Origin: Lepiota brunneoincarnata
Lineage: Eukaryota; Basidiomycota; Agaricomycetes; Agaricales; Agaricaceae
Assembly (NCBI GenBank): GCA_023014365.1
Contig: JAEBUN010000004.1
Span: 806,001 to 870,000 of the forward strand
Direction: 5' to 3'
Length of the DNA: 64,000 bases
Numbering within the stretch: the stretch's first letter is position 1; each line of letters opens with the position of its first letter. A program made the position numbers and the translations under genes. Below the pieces are notes generated by a model. That model saw only the letters and a list, made by a program, of their open reading frames with translations, was not told the origin of the DNA and ran no database searches. Of this stretch, positions 46,520 to 59,410 are shown in pieces.

Positions 46520-49500
46520 ATGTATTTCCCAACCTCAGCTGCCCGAGTCCTTTCAACTGTCCCGGCATTGCCAAACGTCCCACCCGAGCCCATTCTCTCA
46601 ATATGCCCAAGTCCCCGCAAGTCCCTCTTCTGCACTCTGACAAGGAACGGTGTCACCGTATGGTCTGTCCGCGTGAGCGACCATCCCATTTACTTCCCAG
46701 AGGTTCACCGCTGATACAATCAAAGCCTTCCGCAGTATTAGCATTTTTGTCCCGTACGCCAACCTCAGTGGTTGATCACGGGGAGAATGTAGATGTATGG
46801 TGGTCACCAGACGGCGCCCGCATTGTCATCCAAGTCCGTCTACCTATCACCTTTCTCGGGATAAGTTTAACCGGAACGTATCATAGACATCTGAGTCGTA
46901 TCTCGTACTTGTTACGGTAGACTATGAAGGCGATGCAGACGTCTATCGACCACCTCCATTGCCTCTCCAGGCTATGCGAACCTTCCTAGCTGGTGCTGGA
47001 GAGGGTTTGCCTTTCCAATCCGCTGGCTTGCATTTCGAGGGCGTGGTGCGCGCAGAAGGGGTACTGTTAGGGTCGGTTGTGCAGTTCAATGCGAGTATCA
47101 CCAGGAGGGATTTAATCCATTCCGTAGCGTCTCGCCGAGGATGACCCATTTGATGTTCACGACAAGCAATCCAGCGACTATCCAGCGAATGCCATGGCCA
47201 CAAGATGGGGAAGATTCTAGGACCCAACAGAGGTCATACAGCTATGATACATGGGTTTTGAATGAAGATGATTTCTCCTGGATAAAAGAATCAGACGGTG
47301 AGCGCTCTTTTCTATGTCATGTTGATACATATCTCTAAAATGGTATTAAGTTGCTGTCGCAAAGATCATATGCTCTAAGGCAATGGCTGGAGAGGTATGG
47401 CTGACTACAGATGGTCGAGCGTATCTTGTGCAATTGCAGGAGGAGGATATTACAGACTACGAGCCCGACCCGGATCGTCCTCAGGATGCGGAGGTACGCC
47501 TGGTGAGTTTTCTTGTGGAACTATAATAAATGTATCATCTGAGCCAAGAGTAGGTTCCTCAAGGAATTGTTACGAAGCCTCACCAACGACTCGGGTGGCA
47601 AGGCATTTGCATCCATGACTTTGTCACACCCAAATGGGTTCAAAAGCAGCGACGCATAGACCCTTCTGATACGCTATCAACCCAAGGCTATCAGGAGCCC
47701 AAGAAAGCGACTGCTGTAGCTATCAATACCAAGTTTTCAATATTTGCCATAGGAACATTTGGGTAATGTACTTGTCTCCTATTGTCGTTATCCATGATTG
47801 ATAAAGAGCGACTAGGGGAGGCTTGGAATTCAAAAACTTCCCATCTCAAGAAGGAGTTATGCCGAAGACACAGATCATCGAGATACCCAATCCGTTCAAT
47901 AAGCCTACAGGCCAAGTTTGTGCACTTGAATGGAGTTTAGATGGTTATGTATTGGCTGCTGGTTGGACGTACGGATGGGGAGTCTTCAGTGTAGGTGGAA
48001 GGTGTCTAGCATCCGGATTTGAGGTCGAGGACACACCCGATAGTTCTGGGTACGCACGCCATTAATTCATCGACGAGCCAGGTTTCCTGACGAGTTCTAA
48101 ACAAGGTTTCAAGATCTTTTCATAAGTGGCATCCGCAAGCTCGTAAGTTCCACATACACCTACTTGCTTGATTTCATCTGAGTATTCTCCCTTCAGTTCT
48201 GGGGGCCGGGTAACTTCGAACTCTTTCTGTTAGCGCGACAGCATGCACAAAGTACGATAATACAAAAAGAAAGAAAAGTTTCCAAACGCACGATCTGATT
48301 CTGGTCCATAGAGATGGACGGTCAACTGTTTGTGATCCCTTTTGCCAAAAGCGCAACAACTGGACAGCATGCGCCGGTATGCTTGTTGCATATGAAGCAT
48401 GAGTGACATTGATATATACGGTTGACAGGATAACACTCGCTATGCTTTCCTGCAGATGGACGACAGGGCCCTTGTATATCGGGGCGCTGACCAACCCGAC
48501 ATGAGCGTCATCAACCCAGAATCCGATGTCTGGCAACATATCAAGGTCAAATATCCTGACAGATGGTGTTTCTGTCTCGATTGAATCGTTACTTGCAGAT
48601 CCCTCAACTTTATCTTGCCACTAATTGGCCCATTCGATATTCCTCCATTAGTGCGGACGGTCGACTAATTGCCATAGCTGGTCGAAGGGGCCTAATACAC
48701 TATAGCTCGACCTCTGGACGCTGGAAACTCTTCTCTGATGAGCAGCAACAACAGGCGTTTGCGGTCAGGGGAGGAATACTGTGGTTTCACCATGTTTTGA
48801 TAGCAGCTGTTGAGGTTGTTCACTCCTACCAGGTATGTATTGCACCCATGATATCATTCATGACGAAAGTTGAGCGCTATCACAGTTACGGTTGTACTCA
48901 CGAGATCTCGAATTGAGCAACACGAATGTTCTCCATCGAGAAATTCTACCTTCCCCAGTCGTTATCCTGTCCTTGGTGGATAACTCGCTTTTGGTATATA
49001 CCCTGGACAACACGTTGTATCATTATTTGGTGGTACCAACAGTAGACACCATCAAACTTCATCTCTGTGGCAGCATCACCTTCGCCGGCATCATCGCTGT
49101 CCCGAGTGCAGTTCGTATGCTCAGTTGGATGATACCTAGTGCACAGAAGCGTAAGCCGGGCAAACCATCTATCTGTTGTTGAACTGAGATAGATCTCAAA
49201 TAGAACTGGGTGACCCGGTCGGTGATTTGGCTGTTGCCACCGTCCTGATGGTAGTCGGAGGACAGTTAATCCTGCTAAGACCTCGGAAGGTATGTCTTCA
49301 GTTTTAATAATCACCCCTTTTGACAACTTCTTTCAGTCAGCAGATCAAGAGGTTAAATATGACATGCAAATATTTGCGGATCGTATCGAGTTCTGTTGGA
49401 TACATCTTCGTGGTATTAGTGCACTCGAGAATTCTCTGTGGGCATATGATGCACAAGGTATCCGCATCTGGCTGAACGCGCTTGCCATTGAAAAACAGCA

Positions 49501-50390
49501 TGCCGAAGAGGATATTATGGAGGACGTCAAAGAAAGCGTGACAATACCCTTAAGCTTTTATCCCCTGTGTCAGTTTCTCTATCACACGTATATTTCTGTG
49601 AGCCTAACGATGTCGACTAGCCGTGCTGATGGATAAGGGTATAATTATTGGTGCGGAGAACGAGCTCGCGACAAGATCAAACTTACCTTTTGTCATGTTC
49701 CGACACGCAACAAGTGTAAGTAAGCGCCTCGAGTTCCATTGGTGTATTGACCTGTTCTTCAGTCACATCTCTTTCTGCAACATATACTTCTGTATCAATT
49801 AAGCGCTGGTCAAGTCAAAGAGGCTGTGGTTTTTGCTTCACAATACAAGGACCTCGTCTTTTTTGCACACGCTCTAGAGATCTTGCTCCATACAGTCATC
49901 GAATCTGGGGTCGGCAATGGAAGTGCAAGCGGAGGTGAAAATGAAGTTATACTGCCGACCATAATTGAATTCCTGGATCACTTTGAAGTGGCTTTGGATG
50001 TTGTAGTTGGTTGCGCGAGGAAGACGGAGATGACTAGGTGGCGCCGCCTGTTCAATGTCGTGGGGAACCCCAAGCAACTGTTTGAAGTAAGCGCTAAACA
50101 TTGTGCTGCGGCTTTGCTGATACCCGGTTCTTTGCTATCCCTCTCAGACTTGTATGTCTTCCGGACGGTTGAAGACGGCCGGATCATACTTGCTAGTCCT
50201 CCACAACCTCGAGCAGTTGGATGAACACAATCACGATGCTGTACGGCTACTCAAGGCCGCTGTGGATCAGAAAGAATGGCAATTATGCCGACAGCTATTG
50301 CGTTTTTTACATTCAATTGACGAAACTGGCACGGCTCTTCGGACAGCGTTGTCCCAAGTTGACTTGCAGTCGATGGATGGGAAAAATTGA
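46520..50390 (+). CDS. RIC1: RIC1, subunit of the Ric1-Rgp1 Rab exchange factor
   Basis: The start at 46520 (MYFPTSAARVLSTVPALPNV) is the conserved RIC1 N-terminus. Downstream exons give PSAVLAFLSRTPTSVVDHGE, NVDVWWSPDGARIVIQ, YDTWVLNEDDFSWIKESDG, EWSLDGYVLAAGWTYGWGVF, FWGPGNFELFLL, ISADGRLIAIAGRRGLIHYS and RDLELSNTNVLHREILPSPV: beta-propeller-like repeats of the N-terminal half. The C-terminal RIC1 domain has FFAHALEILLHTVIESGV, VVVGCARKTEMTRWRRLFNV and YLLVLHNLEQLDEHNHDAVR. The stop is at 50388-50390. With Rgp1, RIC1 activates the Rab GTPase Ypt6 at the late Golgi. The gene has about 15 short introns, one with donor GTCGGT. I saw no frame break. Confidence 0.9.
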
Positions 50391-50564
50391 CGGATTGTAT
50401 TTACACTCTATCCTTATGGCTAGACCCCATGATAGTGCATTGTCTGATAGCTGTGGGAGTGGCGGCGGGGTTAACGAATGCCGAGTACAGCACATGCTCT
50501 TTGACATCAGCTCCGGTATCGCTCCGAAGGCCTGACCTGATCCCCATCTGCCTTGGCGAGGAAC

Positions 50565-52119
50565 ATGATTTCTCGCACAATGGCTACTCTAACAAAACAG
50601 ATGAGGCCTATCGCTCGTACCTCTGAAGGCGCAGTATCTATTTCATACCCTGACCTAGTCTCTTCGCCTCTTTCTCTCGGTGATTCTATTGGTACGCCCG
50701 CCCTTGATGATCAAAAACGTGTCCCAACACCAGCGCATGTTATCGCAGAGGAAGCCTTTGGTTCACACCCAAAATCGCTGGGCATCATCATAGTCCGTGA
50801 TTTGCCCCAGCAGTACCCCATCTATCGGGAGAGGCTATTAAGGTTAGCCTATCGGTTTGCGCAGTTGCCCGAGGAGGTTCGAGAGAAGTATACCCATCCT
50901 GCGAGCAGATACAGGCACGTCAAAAGTCATCCTAGATGGATTACTTAGTTGCAGCGACTGACGGACCCACGTAAAGTTTTGGCTGGTCTCATGGCAAGGT
51001 ATGATGGGTCTCCTTTAGAATCAACATGGCGGCTTATCAGGGTTGTTCACGCGATAACGAAGGAAATTATGAATGGGAAGCCTGGTGGGCATTCAGATCT
51101 TTGGGGAGTCACGCCCCTCAGCTGATCACTCTCTTTATGTAGATACCCTCAAGGGCTCCTATTACGCCAACCCGGTGGTGGATAAACCAGATGTACCCCC
51201 GGCTGAGCAAGAGCTGTATCCAGAATATTATGGTCAGAACATATGTTGGTCCAACTATTTGGCAAAGAAAATCGTACACGTCTCATAACAAGTTCCACGC
51301 CCAGGGCCTCATAAAGACGAGAAGGGAATAGAGGGTTTCGAGGAGGCCTTCAAAGACCTTGGGCGGTACACGCGTTCCCCTCTGAAATATCAGAAACTGA
51401 AACCGACCGGATATTTTGCAGCTTTGTCTTTAATGTCGGTTGCCAACTGGCCGCTGCTTGCCAGCCATTCGGTACGACCTTTCCTATGAGGCAACAGATA
51501 ACGTCCCCTAATATCCCGTAGCACTCCCCCACCTATCAGACTCGACTCTGTCCCTCCCGGATCTCATCGGCACATCTCAAACAATTAAAGCCCGCCTGTT
51601 GCACTATTTCCCCCCACCTCCCGAAGCCGCTGCACCTAGAGAAGATGAACCAGTCGATAGCTGGTGCGGTTTCCACTTGGATCACTCACTTCTCACAGGA
51701 CTGTGCTCTGTATGTGTTAATTTTTTTTTTTGCCATGATACAGTTTTTTATGTGTATCGTAGGCCATGTTCTTGCGCCAGCATCCAGATGGACAACCTAC
51801 AGTCGTCTCGTCTCCGTCTCCATCTTCTGGTCTTTACATCCGTACTAGGGGGAGTGACTTGACGAAAGTCTCCATCCCGGTGGACTGTCTCGCGTTCCAG
51901 ACCGGAGAAGCACTGGAACTTGCTACAGGCGGCAAGCTACGCGCCACTCCCCATTGTGTTCGTGTCGGGGCCAGCGCCGCGGAAGCGGGCGATATCTCCC
52001 GCCAGACCTTTGCTCTCTTCATGCAACCTAATACTGATCAGCTCCTTTCACCATGGAAGACTTTCGGGCAGTTTAGCAAGGATGTTATCAATGAACATTA
52101 CAATGCGGAGACTACGTAA
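50565..52119 (+). CDS. 2-oxoglutarate/Fe(II)-dependent oxygenase-like protein (clavaminate-synthase-like fold)
   Basis: The start is at 50565 or at the in-frame ATG at 50580 (MATLTKQMRPIARTSEGAVS). Conserved pieces: SLGIIIVRDLPQQYPIYRER, RLAYRFAQLPEEVREKYTHP, DTLKGSYYANPVVDKPDVPP, SWCGFHLDHSLLTGLCS, and RATPHCVRVG followed by SRQTFALFMQPN. HxD in GFHLDHS and the distal His in TPHCV are the expected Fe(II) ligands, and the Arg before QTFALF is the likely 2-oxoglutarate anchor. The stop is at 52117-52119. The protein belongs to the isopenicillin-N-synthase-like group widespread in Agaricomycetes; the substrate is unknown and the neighbours (RIC1, sterol glucosyltransferase) do not suggest one. 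About six introns are inferred. Confidence 0.75.
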
Positions 52120-52256
52120 GAGGTGTAATGTATGTACATAATGAGCAGATAATGGAGGGGCGATTGAACATCTACGTCGTAAACTGAGTGCTTGTTCTAC
52201 GAAAGCAAACATGGTGAGGCAACTGAGTGCTGCATAGATATAGATACAGTATTAAA

Positions 52257-55200
52257 TCAATGACGCGAGGAACTAGAAAGTGTGCGAAGTCTCGGAGAAC
52301 TGGATGTCAGTGAATCAGGTAGAACAGAAAACATTGCGGCGGCTATGCTCGTTCGCTTTGAAGGACTGTCCTTCACCCCCTTTGCTTCGCTGTTCCGAGA
52401 GCTAACGGAGGACCTTCTATCTTGGTCCTCTTGGTCAGAGATGACGCTCCAGTCTTCGCTGGGCGCTCCCCTCACAGAAGCGTTAGAGCTATGGCCCGAG
52501 AGAGAACCGGGTGAAAAGTTATTAGGAAGTGGCTGATCGTGGTTTCGTATGGTCGAATGTTCGTTGTCCGCCTCTTCTTCGCGGTCACATTCTACACTGG
52601 TATGCTTTATTAACGAACGGGCGTATTCAAGGTCCCTGTAAATGGATTCTATTGCAGTGGCCACACCGTTCTCCTAAGGTGACATGAGCGAAATATCACG
52701 AGGGTTGGGGATGGCTTACTGAGCGGATTTGTTCCCCAATGAGCCGAGCTCTGTCTATTTGTTTCTGGTCTGTAGTTGCCGAAACCAAGGCGTCTTTGAG
52801 AGAGGCTACCGTGAGCTTCCGAACACCAGTTCCAACTCCGAGGGCTTCGACCCTATCCGCCCAAAAGAACTGATCACCGAAGAAGGGCCGTATGATGGTT
52901 GGCATTCCGGCTAAAGTAGGTTAGTTGGGCTGGACATCTGCATTCTCGACCAACTTACCTCGCAAACTAGCACCGGTAGTACCAGCACCTCCATGATGAC
53001 AAGCTGCATCAATGCGCTTAAAAAGCCAATCATGTGGGATTGACTGGATCGCGTATATTTGCGGCGGTAGCGGTTCTTCGGGCTCTGCGGTATCACCCGC
53101 TTTAACATGCAATCGATCTGACCATCCCTTCGAAAGAATAGCGCAAACTCCGCTCTGTACAACGGCCTCGATGACGCATTTAGTCATGGCCTTGGGGTCG
53201 GATACAACGATACTGCCGAATCCGATATAGACGACTTTCTTTCTGTTCTGGTGTGCAGTGTTGATGAACTGGACGAGGTCGTCGGGAGGTGTCCATTTCT
53301 TAGCGCTGACATCGGCTTCGTCAAGGAACCAGTAGCCTTCCAGTAGAGGTTATTGGATGTCTCGCGGTACTTCTAGAACGACATACCTGTCACGCGTATC
53401 CACTCGGGCCAGTCTAAAGGTGGAGGTACAATATGCGGACTAAAGTTGTACAGGAACGGGATCTTGTGGGGTTCCATTTTGTCTAGGCTTGTCGGAGGCA
53501 GGTGTAAGATATTACGACGCCACCTGTTGATCTGGCCCGAGATGGCACGCCAGAAGACTTGATCGAACATGACATAGGACTAGAGTAAGTGTTTGTTGAG
53601 CATGAAAATTTCTTAGGGTAGGATAGAGAGAGAGAGCGTGTGGGAGGGGGGGGGATGTTTACCATGTAATTATAGCTTCCACCCATCTGTTCAAAAGGGT
53701 ATGAGAAACTCTGATTAGAGAGGAGGTAAAGTTAACTCCAACCTTGTGCTCTGGAACGGCAAATGCATGGGGATAGGCTCTGTCCCAGAGGGAGCCAGTG
53801 AGTATCACCATGATTCCAAGTCCGAGTCTCAGCACTCACCTAGTTCTCGACCAGGTCATTGTAAACGCCCGGAAATATGGTATAGCAAGAGCTTCGGCAA
53901 TGTGGTATCCGGCCATAGCACTTGGACTCTCAACCAGAACATCTGTTCCTTGACAAGCCTCCCATGATGTCTTGAGCAGGTCGTCTAGCCATCCTCGGAA
54001 CTGTTGAGGGACGGAAGGTTAGAGATTATCGGGTCCTAGAGACCGGGTTCCGAACCTTTTGGATACCTTCCTTGAGGAACGAAACGGTGAACATCCCATT
54101 CTCGACACATATTCGCATGAGTTCTGCAGGATCTCCACCAACGAAGCCAAACTCAATTCCATGCTGTAAAGGTGATGTCAGTAGTAGTGGAAGGAATTTC
54201 ATAGATCTAGAAATCACCGATTCGATCCACTCCTTAAACTCCCCATGAGTCGCAATTCGACACTTATGTCCATCTGCAATCATTCCCTTTGCCAGTGCAA
54301 TATACGGTTGTACATCTCCTCTCGATCCAATTGTCAAGAATGTGAGGTGCAATGGTTTACTCGGTTTGAATGTCAGGAATGTGGAGGAGGCCGAAGTGAA
54401 CATGACCGCGGGTAGCGAGTCTGTCATGTGTTCTGGGACGGAAGGAGTAGTGAACTCGGTACTTGACGCGGAGCCCTTCCGTTCAAATTCTTCCAAAATC
54501 AGTGCCTCGCGTTTTCCTGGTGAGTGAGTGGTAGTCTCGCCCGTTGCAATCCTTCGTCGTATATCCTCCATCTGACGCTCGAGCAAGAGAATGAAGGAGT
54601 CGCGTTTGTCTTCGGCACCGAATTCAAAAAAAAGTTCTTCGTGTCCCTTCACTATCACAACTAAACCATGATGACCAAAGCGAGTAGCCCGGGATTTCTG
54701 AACAGCAAGAGTATCACGAATGGGTAGCGTCATCTGTATGTTGCTTTTAAAATATTGTCAGACAGAGTGTTTGGCAGACGGACCCTTGTTCTTGCGGTCA
54801 AGGGACCACTAGACTTGAAGCAGAAATAATTGGTGGAAATGTAGAGTCTTCCAAATACTGGCAAAAGCCTGAAAATGTATCCAGGAAAATCTGCAGTAAT
54901 AGATCGATGACAAGCCTTAGAACAGGTCTGAAGAAAACGCACATCCGAGTAGAGTCTCCTTCTCATCGTAAGCAAACGCAGCCCGGAACTTCTCCGTAAT
55001 TTCTACGTCGACTGTAACGCTGGGTGTTTCGAGAATACTAAAGGTCATATCCCCCAACCCGCTTGTCCTGGTCGTTGGTCCGGAAATGGTCGACGAATAC
55101 ACCTCTTTCACTGAGGAGAGATCATGGTGAGACAAGGCCGGGGTTCCGAACATTCTTCGTGTCTTCAGCCACGATGGGACACCAACACCCCAAGAACTGC

Positions 55201-57630
55201 TGGCATCTCTGCGTAACGAAGGATGGTCAGGAGCTATGGGAGAACGGGAAGTAGATGGTGGGTACGTGTGATCAATGGGCTGCATTTGTTGTTTCGAAGT
55301 ATCTTCGTTGTTTCCTTCGCGAATGGGAGATGGCAGTGAAGGGGTTTCAATAGCTTTCGGTGACTCTGTGATAGGCACAAAACTGTTGGTTCTGCGTGTC
55401 ACATGGGTGAAGTCTTCCGACTTGACCGACAACTCTGAGACGGAAGTCGCTCCGTTGGATCTGCCTGAAGATAGTGTTTCGGAGAAGGGTCGAAGGAACG
55501 AACTCAAGCGGAAACTCGAGAAGGAAGACTTCGTAGTTACAGGTTCTGATGTGACGCTGGAACGCTCTAGGGGCGTTCCTATGACTGAAGATCGGGAGGC
55601 AGTGGTATCGAGGACGGTCTGGTTTTGGCCTTGTTCGGGGAGACTGCGAGCGTTGCGAACCACATCGCGAATTTGTTCAAGGGCTGCCGATAGATTACGG
55701 AAATATGCGAAGAAATAGGAATCAACCGAATAGTTCCCCTCCTTGTCGAAGACTTTCACTTCTATAGTCTCACTGAAGTCCATGGCAGATGATCTCTCGA
55801 CTTCAAGGATAGCAGAGTAGGGAATGGCTATCTGAGCGGGCATGAGCGACACATGTATATATATTCAAGAAGACTATCCACCTTGACGGTGTCACCCATA
55901 TTCTGGGCCTTGAAGATAACCTTCCGAATAGCTTTTACCCACTCTTCTCGGCTTGGCACAGAATCGGCAGCCAGCATTACGGTTTTTTGACTCGTTCGCA
56001 GACGAAAGTCCTTCTCTCCGACTGGTTCGCAAGAAATCGCATACCGCAAATCAATAATCCCGTGGGGGAAGTAAGGATCCTTGATTTCGTGTCAGTTGGA
56101 GCACTTGTAAGCCGCGACAATAAACCCACAGATGATGATTGGTACCATGAGAGGGCATCGTTCTTCAGTACGAACCAGTGTTTGATCCAGCGCTTAGTCC
56201 GCTGCGCCTTCTTGTTGAGCGAGCCAGATTTAAGGACTTGGTCCTGTTGAGGGTGGAGTCAGGGATGCTAAAAAGGTTGGATTGCAGTACCCACCTCTCG
56301 TGAGGGCATGTGTGCAAAGAAACATAGGCAGGCGTTAGTTAGGTACATGTAACCCTGTAGCACTGCATCATCTGAGCCAAGCAGTGGGGAGAATAGGGTA
56401 GTCATACTCACAGACAGAGCGTAAGAGCCAGCAAGGCATCTCTGATAACAAGTCAAGGGGTGCAATCATGAGTGCAAAGCAAACTTACCTGCCAATACTT
56501 CCTTAATATTGTCCAACTCAAACACGTCACGGAGCTTCTCTGCTAACCTGGCTCTCCGGTGCAGGCGGATAGTAGTCATACTCCCTGTCCGAGTCTCCAT
56601 GAATTTGAATGGGTTGGTTGTTCCAGCGTCGAGCCTGTGGTCTCCAGGGGCAGGGAGTGACTGGGACTGCTTGGGTAAGGGGGGGCGGGCGTCGGGCGTC
56701 TTGGGTTCCTCGAAATCCTGCTCTACTTCTTCATCTGATGGGTAGGTCTCTGGCTCCTCGACAGCAGTTTCACCGGGATGCTTTTTCCGCCCTGGAATAT
56801 CCTGTCTACGCGATCGAGCAAGGGGTCTATGAATAGCATGAATTGAAGACGCGAGCAGGTCGACTGGGAGCCGTTTAGCCAAGGTTCGGTATCGGTGACC
56901 ATGAACTGTACCTCGATGGTTATCCTCGTCGCTCTCAGATCCGGCCCCATCTTGTTCCTGACCAGAACCCTCATCGTCGTTATCCGGGTCGGCCCACGGG
57001 AGTGCTTGGAGCGCTTGTATGAGCGTTTGAGTTCCAATACGCATCTGGTGGAAAGGAGGTCAGATCCCTATGTGAATCTGGAACATGGGATGGCAGAACA
57101 TACGGATCCTTCGCCTCGAAAGGGGCCCAGTGCAGGTCGGACGGGAGGTGAAGGGGGCCGGACAAAGGGGCAATCGTCATGAGGAGTTACAGTAGATTCC
57201 GAAGAAGTGGGTTGGACGGACAACAGCTTGGAGGAGTTAGGGGATGCGATCGAAGGGACTATAATAATGCAGGTCCAGCCATACGACAGGTTGATAACAA
57301 TAGAGAACGCCTACCATCATCACTTTCAGTGGGCTGACCCTTGTTCTTCTTGCTCAGGCTGAATATGCGCCTGTGACTTGGGGATGCGGAGTGCGGGGAG
57401 GGTGCGCGGGGTAATTTTCCAGAGACACTCTTGCTCAGCTTATCGACCGTCTTCTCGACTGCATTGGATATACGCTTAACGCGACTTGGGTTATTGGGAG
57501 AGTCCTTGAGATCGTCGGAGAGAGAGAGAGAGTGAGAGAGGGGAAGACCGAGGGCACGGGGGGAGGTGTCGATGGCGGGTGCAGCTGCAGGGTTGTGGAA
57601 TGCAGGCTGGAGGGAGAATGGCTGGGACAT
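52257..57630 (-). CDS. ATG26: Sterol 3-beta-glucosyltransferase (Atg26/UGT51 family)
   Basis: Minus-strand gene starting at 57630 ([20 protein letters not shown]). Domains in order: a Ser-rich N-terminus; GRAM 1 ([40 protein letters not shown]); PH (RWIKHWFV region near 56170, then [20 protein letters not shown]); a disordered insert; GRAM 2 ([20 protein letters not shown]); and the glycosyltransferase. That last domain has [41 protein letters not shown], the C-terminal donor-site segment [20 protein letters not shown] and [14 protein letters not shown]. It ends [10 protein letters not shown] at 52257. The enzyme transfers glucose from UDP-glucose to ergosterol; in some yeasts it also acts in pexophagy. 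The Ser-rich tail of about 130 residues after the enzyme is a lineage feature. The gene is divergent from the SUR7-like gene. Confidence 0.9.
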
Positions 57631-57874
57631 GAGGATGTCCGGGTGGTGTTCGGGAGGAGAGAGACTTGTGTCGGAGCCGCGTCAGTCTGGCGTTGGGGAC
57701 TTGTTTGGGGAGGGCAACAGCAGCTACTCTGATTATGTAACCATTGTGATTATCTAAACACCGTTCATTTCCCTCCACACACCACGTTCTTGTGTCGTGG
57801 GTTGGGCTTAAAACACGAGCCGGTCGTCAACAGGTTGGCCATATCCCCCTTTCCAAATACCCTGATCCCCAGCC
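57631..57874. promoter_or_regulatory. Divergent promoter of sterol glucosyltransferase and SUR7-like gene
   Basis: 244 bp between the two start codons serve both genes. No recognised operator; no strong TATA box on either strand. Confidence 0.35.
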
Positions 57875-58964
57875 ATGAGAGGCGAAGTCTGCGTCGGTTT
57901 TGCATCTGTTCTCTCGTGTGTTTATCCCTTGTCACCCAACTTGCTGATCCTGATCGACCTATACTAGATTCATAGCCATGCTGCTCATGATATTCGTCCA
58001 TGTACAATTTTTACGTCTCCGCCCAGGCCACGGGGTTTTATCTGATTTTTTCCTATCAGGTCGGACAAATAAATACTTCAAATGTCCCTCGAAATGTGTA
58101 CATGGTGAATTCTCAGCCGTCGATCGCTATACACCAGCGGCTAAAAATCTGTTCAGGCCAGAGTTAATGTCTCAGCATACGGGTATGTTGACTGATGGCC
58201 GGCCACCGACCTCCTAGACTCAAGCCCTCCCAGCGATGCGATACATTTTGCAATCATTGATCCCGTTTTTGACCTCTACACCGACAATGCATCCGAAGCT
58301 CTTCAATCCCAAGCCGGTCTCCGGCAGTTTTACAAGTTTGGACTATACTCCCATTGTGCATTCGTGAATAACACTGCAGGGCGCTGTGGCAATCAAACGA
58401 TTGGAGAACAATTCAAACCTTACGAAGCCATCACGACCGACATGAAAGCCAATTGGTCCATATTCTCCCAGTCCTTCGTACTCGATTCTGCCACCTTCCG
58501 CAGTTCAAACTATCTTGGACACAATTCCAAGGCTGCCTACTGGATGCTGCTTTTGGGTACCATCTGTGCCGCAGCGGCATTCATCACGTACGTACTTTGG
58601 GAAAATCTTATCTCGCCTCCCACTCATCCGCAGTACAGTGGGGTGGCCAAGCACAATATGACCTTCCTTGTGTCTACTCTTTTCGCCATCGGGGGAAGTT
58701 TATTGCTGCTGATTGGCGCCAGCATCTGGACTGTCATTATCCAGAGGTCAGCGGGCATCAATGACCTTCTGGTTCGCTCGGGGAATCAGACAATGCCCCT
58801 CGGCATTTATGTGTCGGTAGGTCCAGGGCTCTTCTTGACTTGGGCTGCGTTTGCCTGCCTCGTGGTATCAGTTGTTCCATATATGATTAGGTATGACACA
58901 GGTTTTGTTACCTCTAACACTTTATTGACCCCATATGCTATGCAGTTGCTGTACGTACCGATGA
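57875..58964 (+). CDS. SUR7/PalI-family plasma-membrane protein
   Basis: Exon 1 starts at 57875 with MRGEVCVGFASVLSC. Short exons add AMLLMIFVH and VGQINTSNVPRNVYMVN (first helix and loop). The ectodomain has FYKFGLYSHCAFVNNTAGRC, with paired Cys. Three more helices follow (AYWMLLLGTICAAAAFITYV, STLFAIGGSLLLLIGASIW, GLFLTWAAFACLVVSVVPYM). After an intron with donor GTATGA the last exon starts at 58946 and gives SCCTYR and a stop at 58962-58964. Four helices, a G-x-Cys-rich loop and the terminal CCTYR are typical of SUR7-like proteins of basidiomycetes. These mark eisosomes or take part in wall and pH signalling. Reading past the last intron would give an artefactual longer tail. Confidence 0.82.
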
Positions 58965-59410
58965 TAGCCCCATGGCTGGACCAGGGAATGGAAAACAGGA
59001 GCACACATTTCTAGACTTCGGAGGATATCAATAATTAATGATACTTATTACCGATTCTATTCCGTGGTGTGTATTATTATTGGCAAGCAAAGAGCTGCCA
59101 TCGGCGACGGGTTTCAAGAGTTGCGCGTTGTGTATGCTGTGACTTTTCGTCAAAACACGAGGTTTCCGTGTTCCGTCACTGATCAGGAACAAAGAGGGCA
59201 TAGCGACCCACAGCCTTCTGATGGCTAGGATTGAATTGGGGATTGTATGCGTGCGAGTTTTGACTCACCGCAAAGCATGACAGCCGCCGAAGACGGGCGC
59301 ATGTCCAATCCCCCTTTTCTCTCTCTCTCCCCAGTCACCTTTGTGTTCCCTACTCATCCCACCTTCGTTCCACTTCTTTTATCTTCTATTCATAAGCGCT
59401 CGCATTCGTA
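58965..59410. promoter_or_regulatory. Promoter region of GH72 gene with CT-rich block
   Basis: 446 bp upstream of the glucanosyltransferase. A pyrimidine tract (about 59311-59332, CCCCTTTTCTCTCTCTCTCC) lies roughly 80 bp before the ATG. Such CT-blocks precede start sites of strongly expressed fungal genes. Otherwise nothing specific. Confidence 0.4.

Noticed and set aside
47040..47140. Frame break in RIC1 near 47070-47130
   Set aside because: A donor GTCGGT with phase 2 joins cleanly to VSPRMTHLMF, so no indel is needed.
50565..57630. Secondary-metabolite cluster (oxygenase beside a glycosyltransferase)
   Set aside because: The glycosyltransferase is the conserved sterol enzyme with GRAM/PH domains, and no backbone synthase, P450 or transporter is next to it; adjacency looks incidental.
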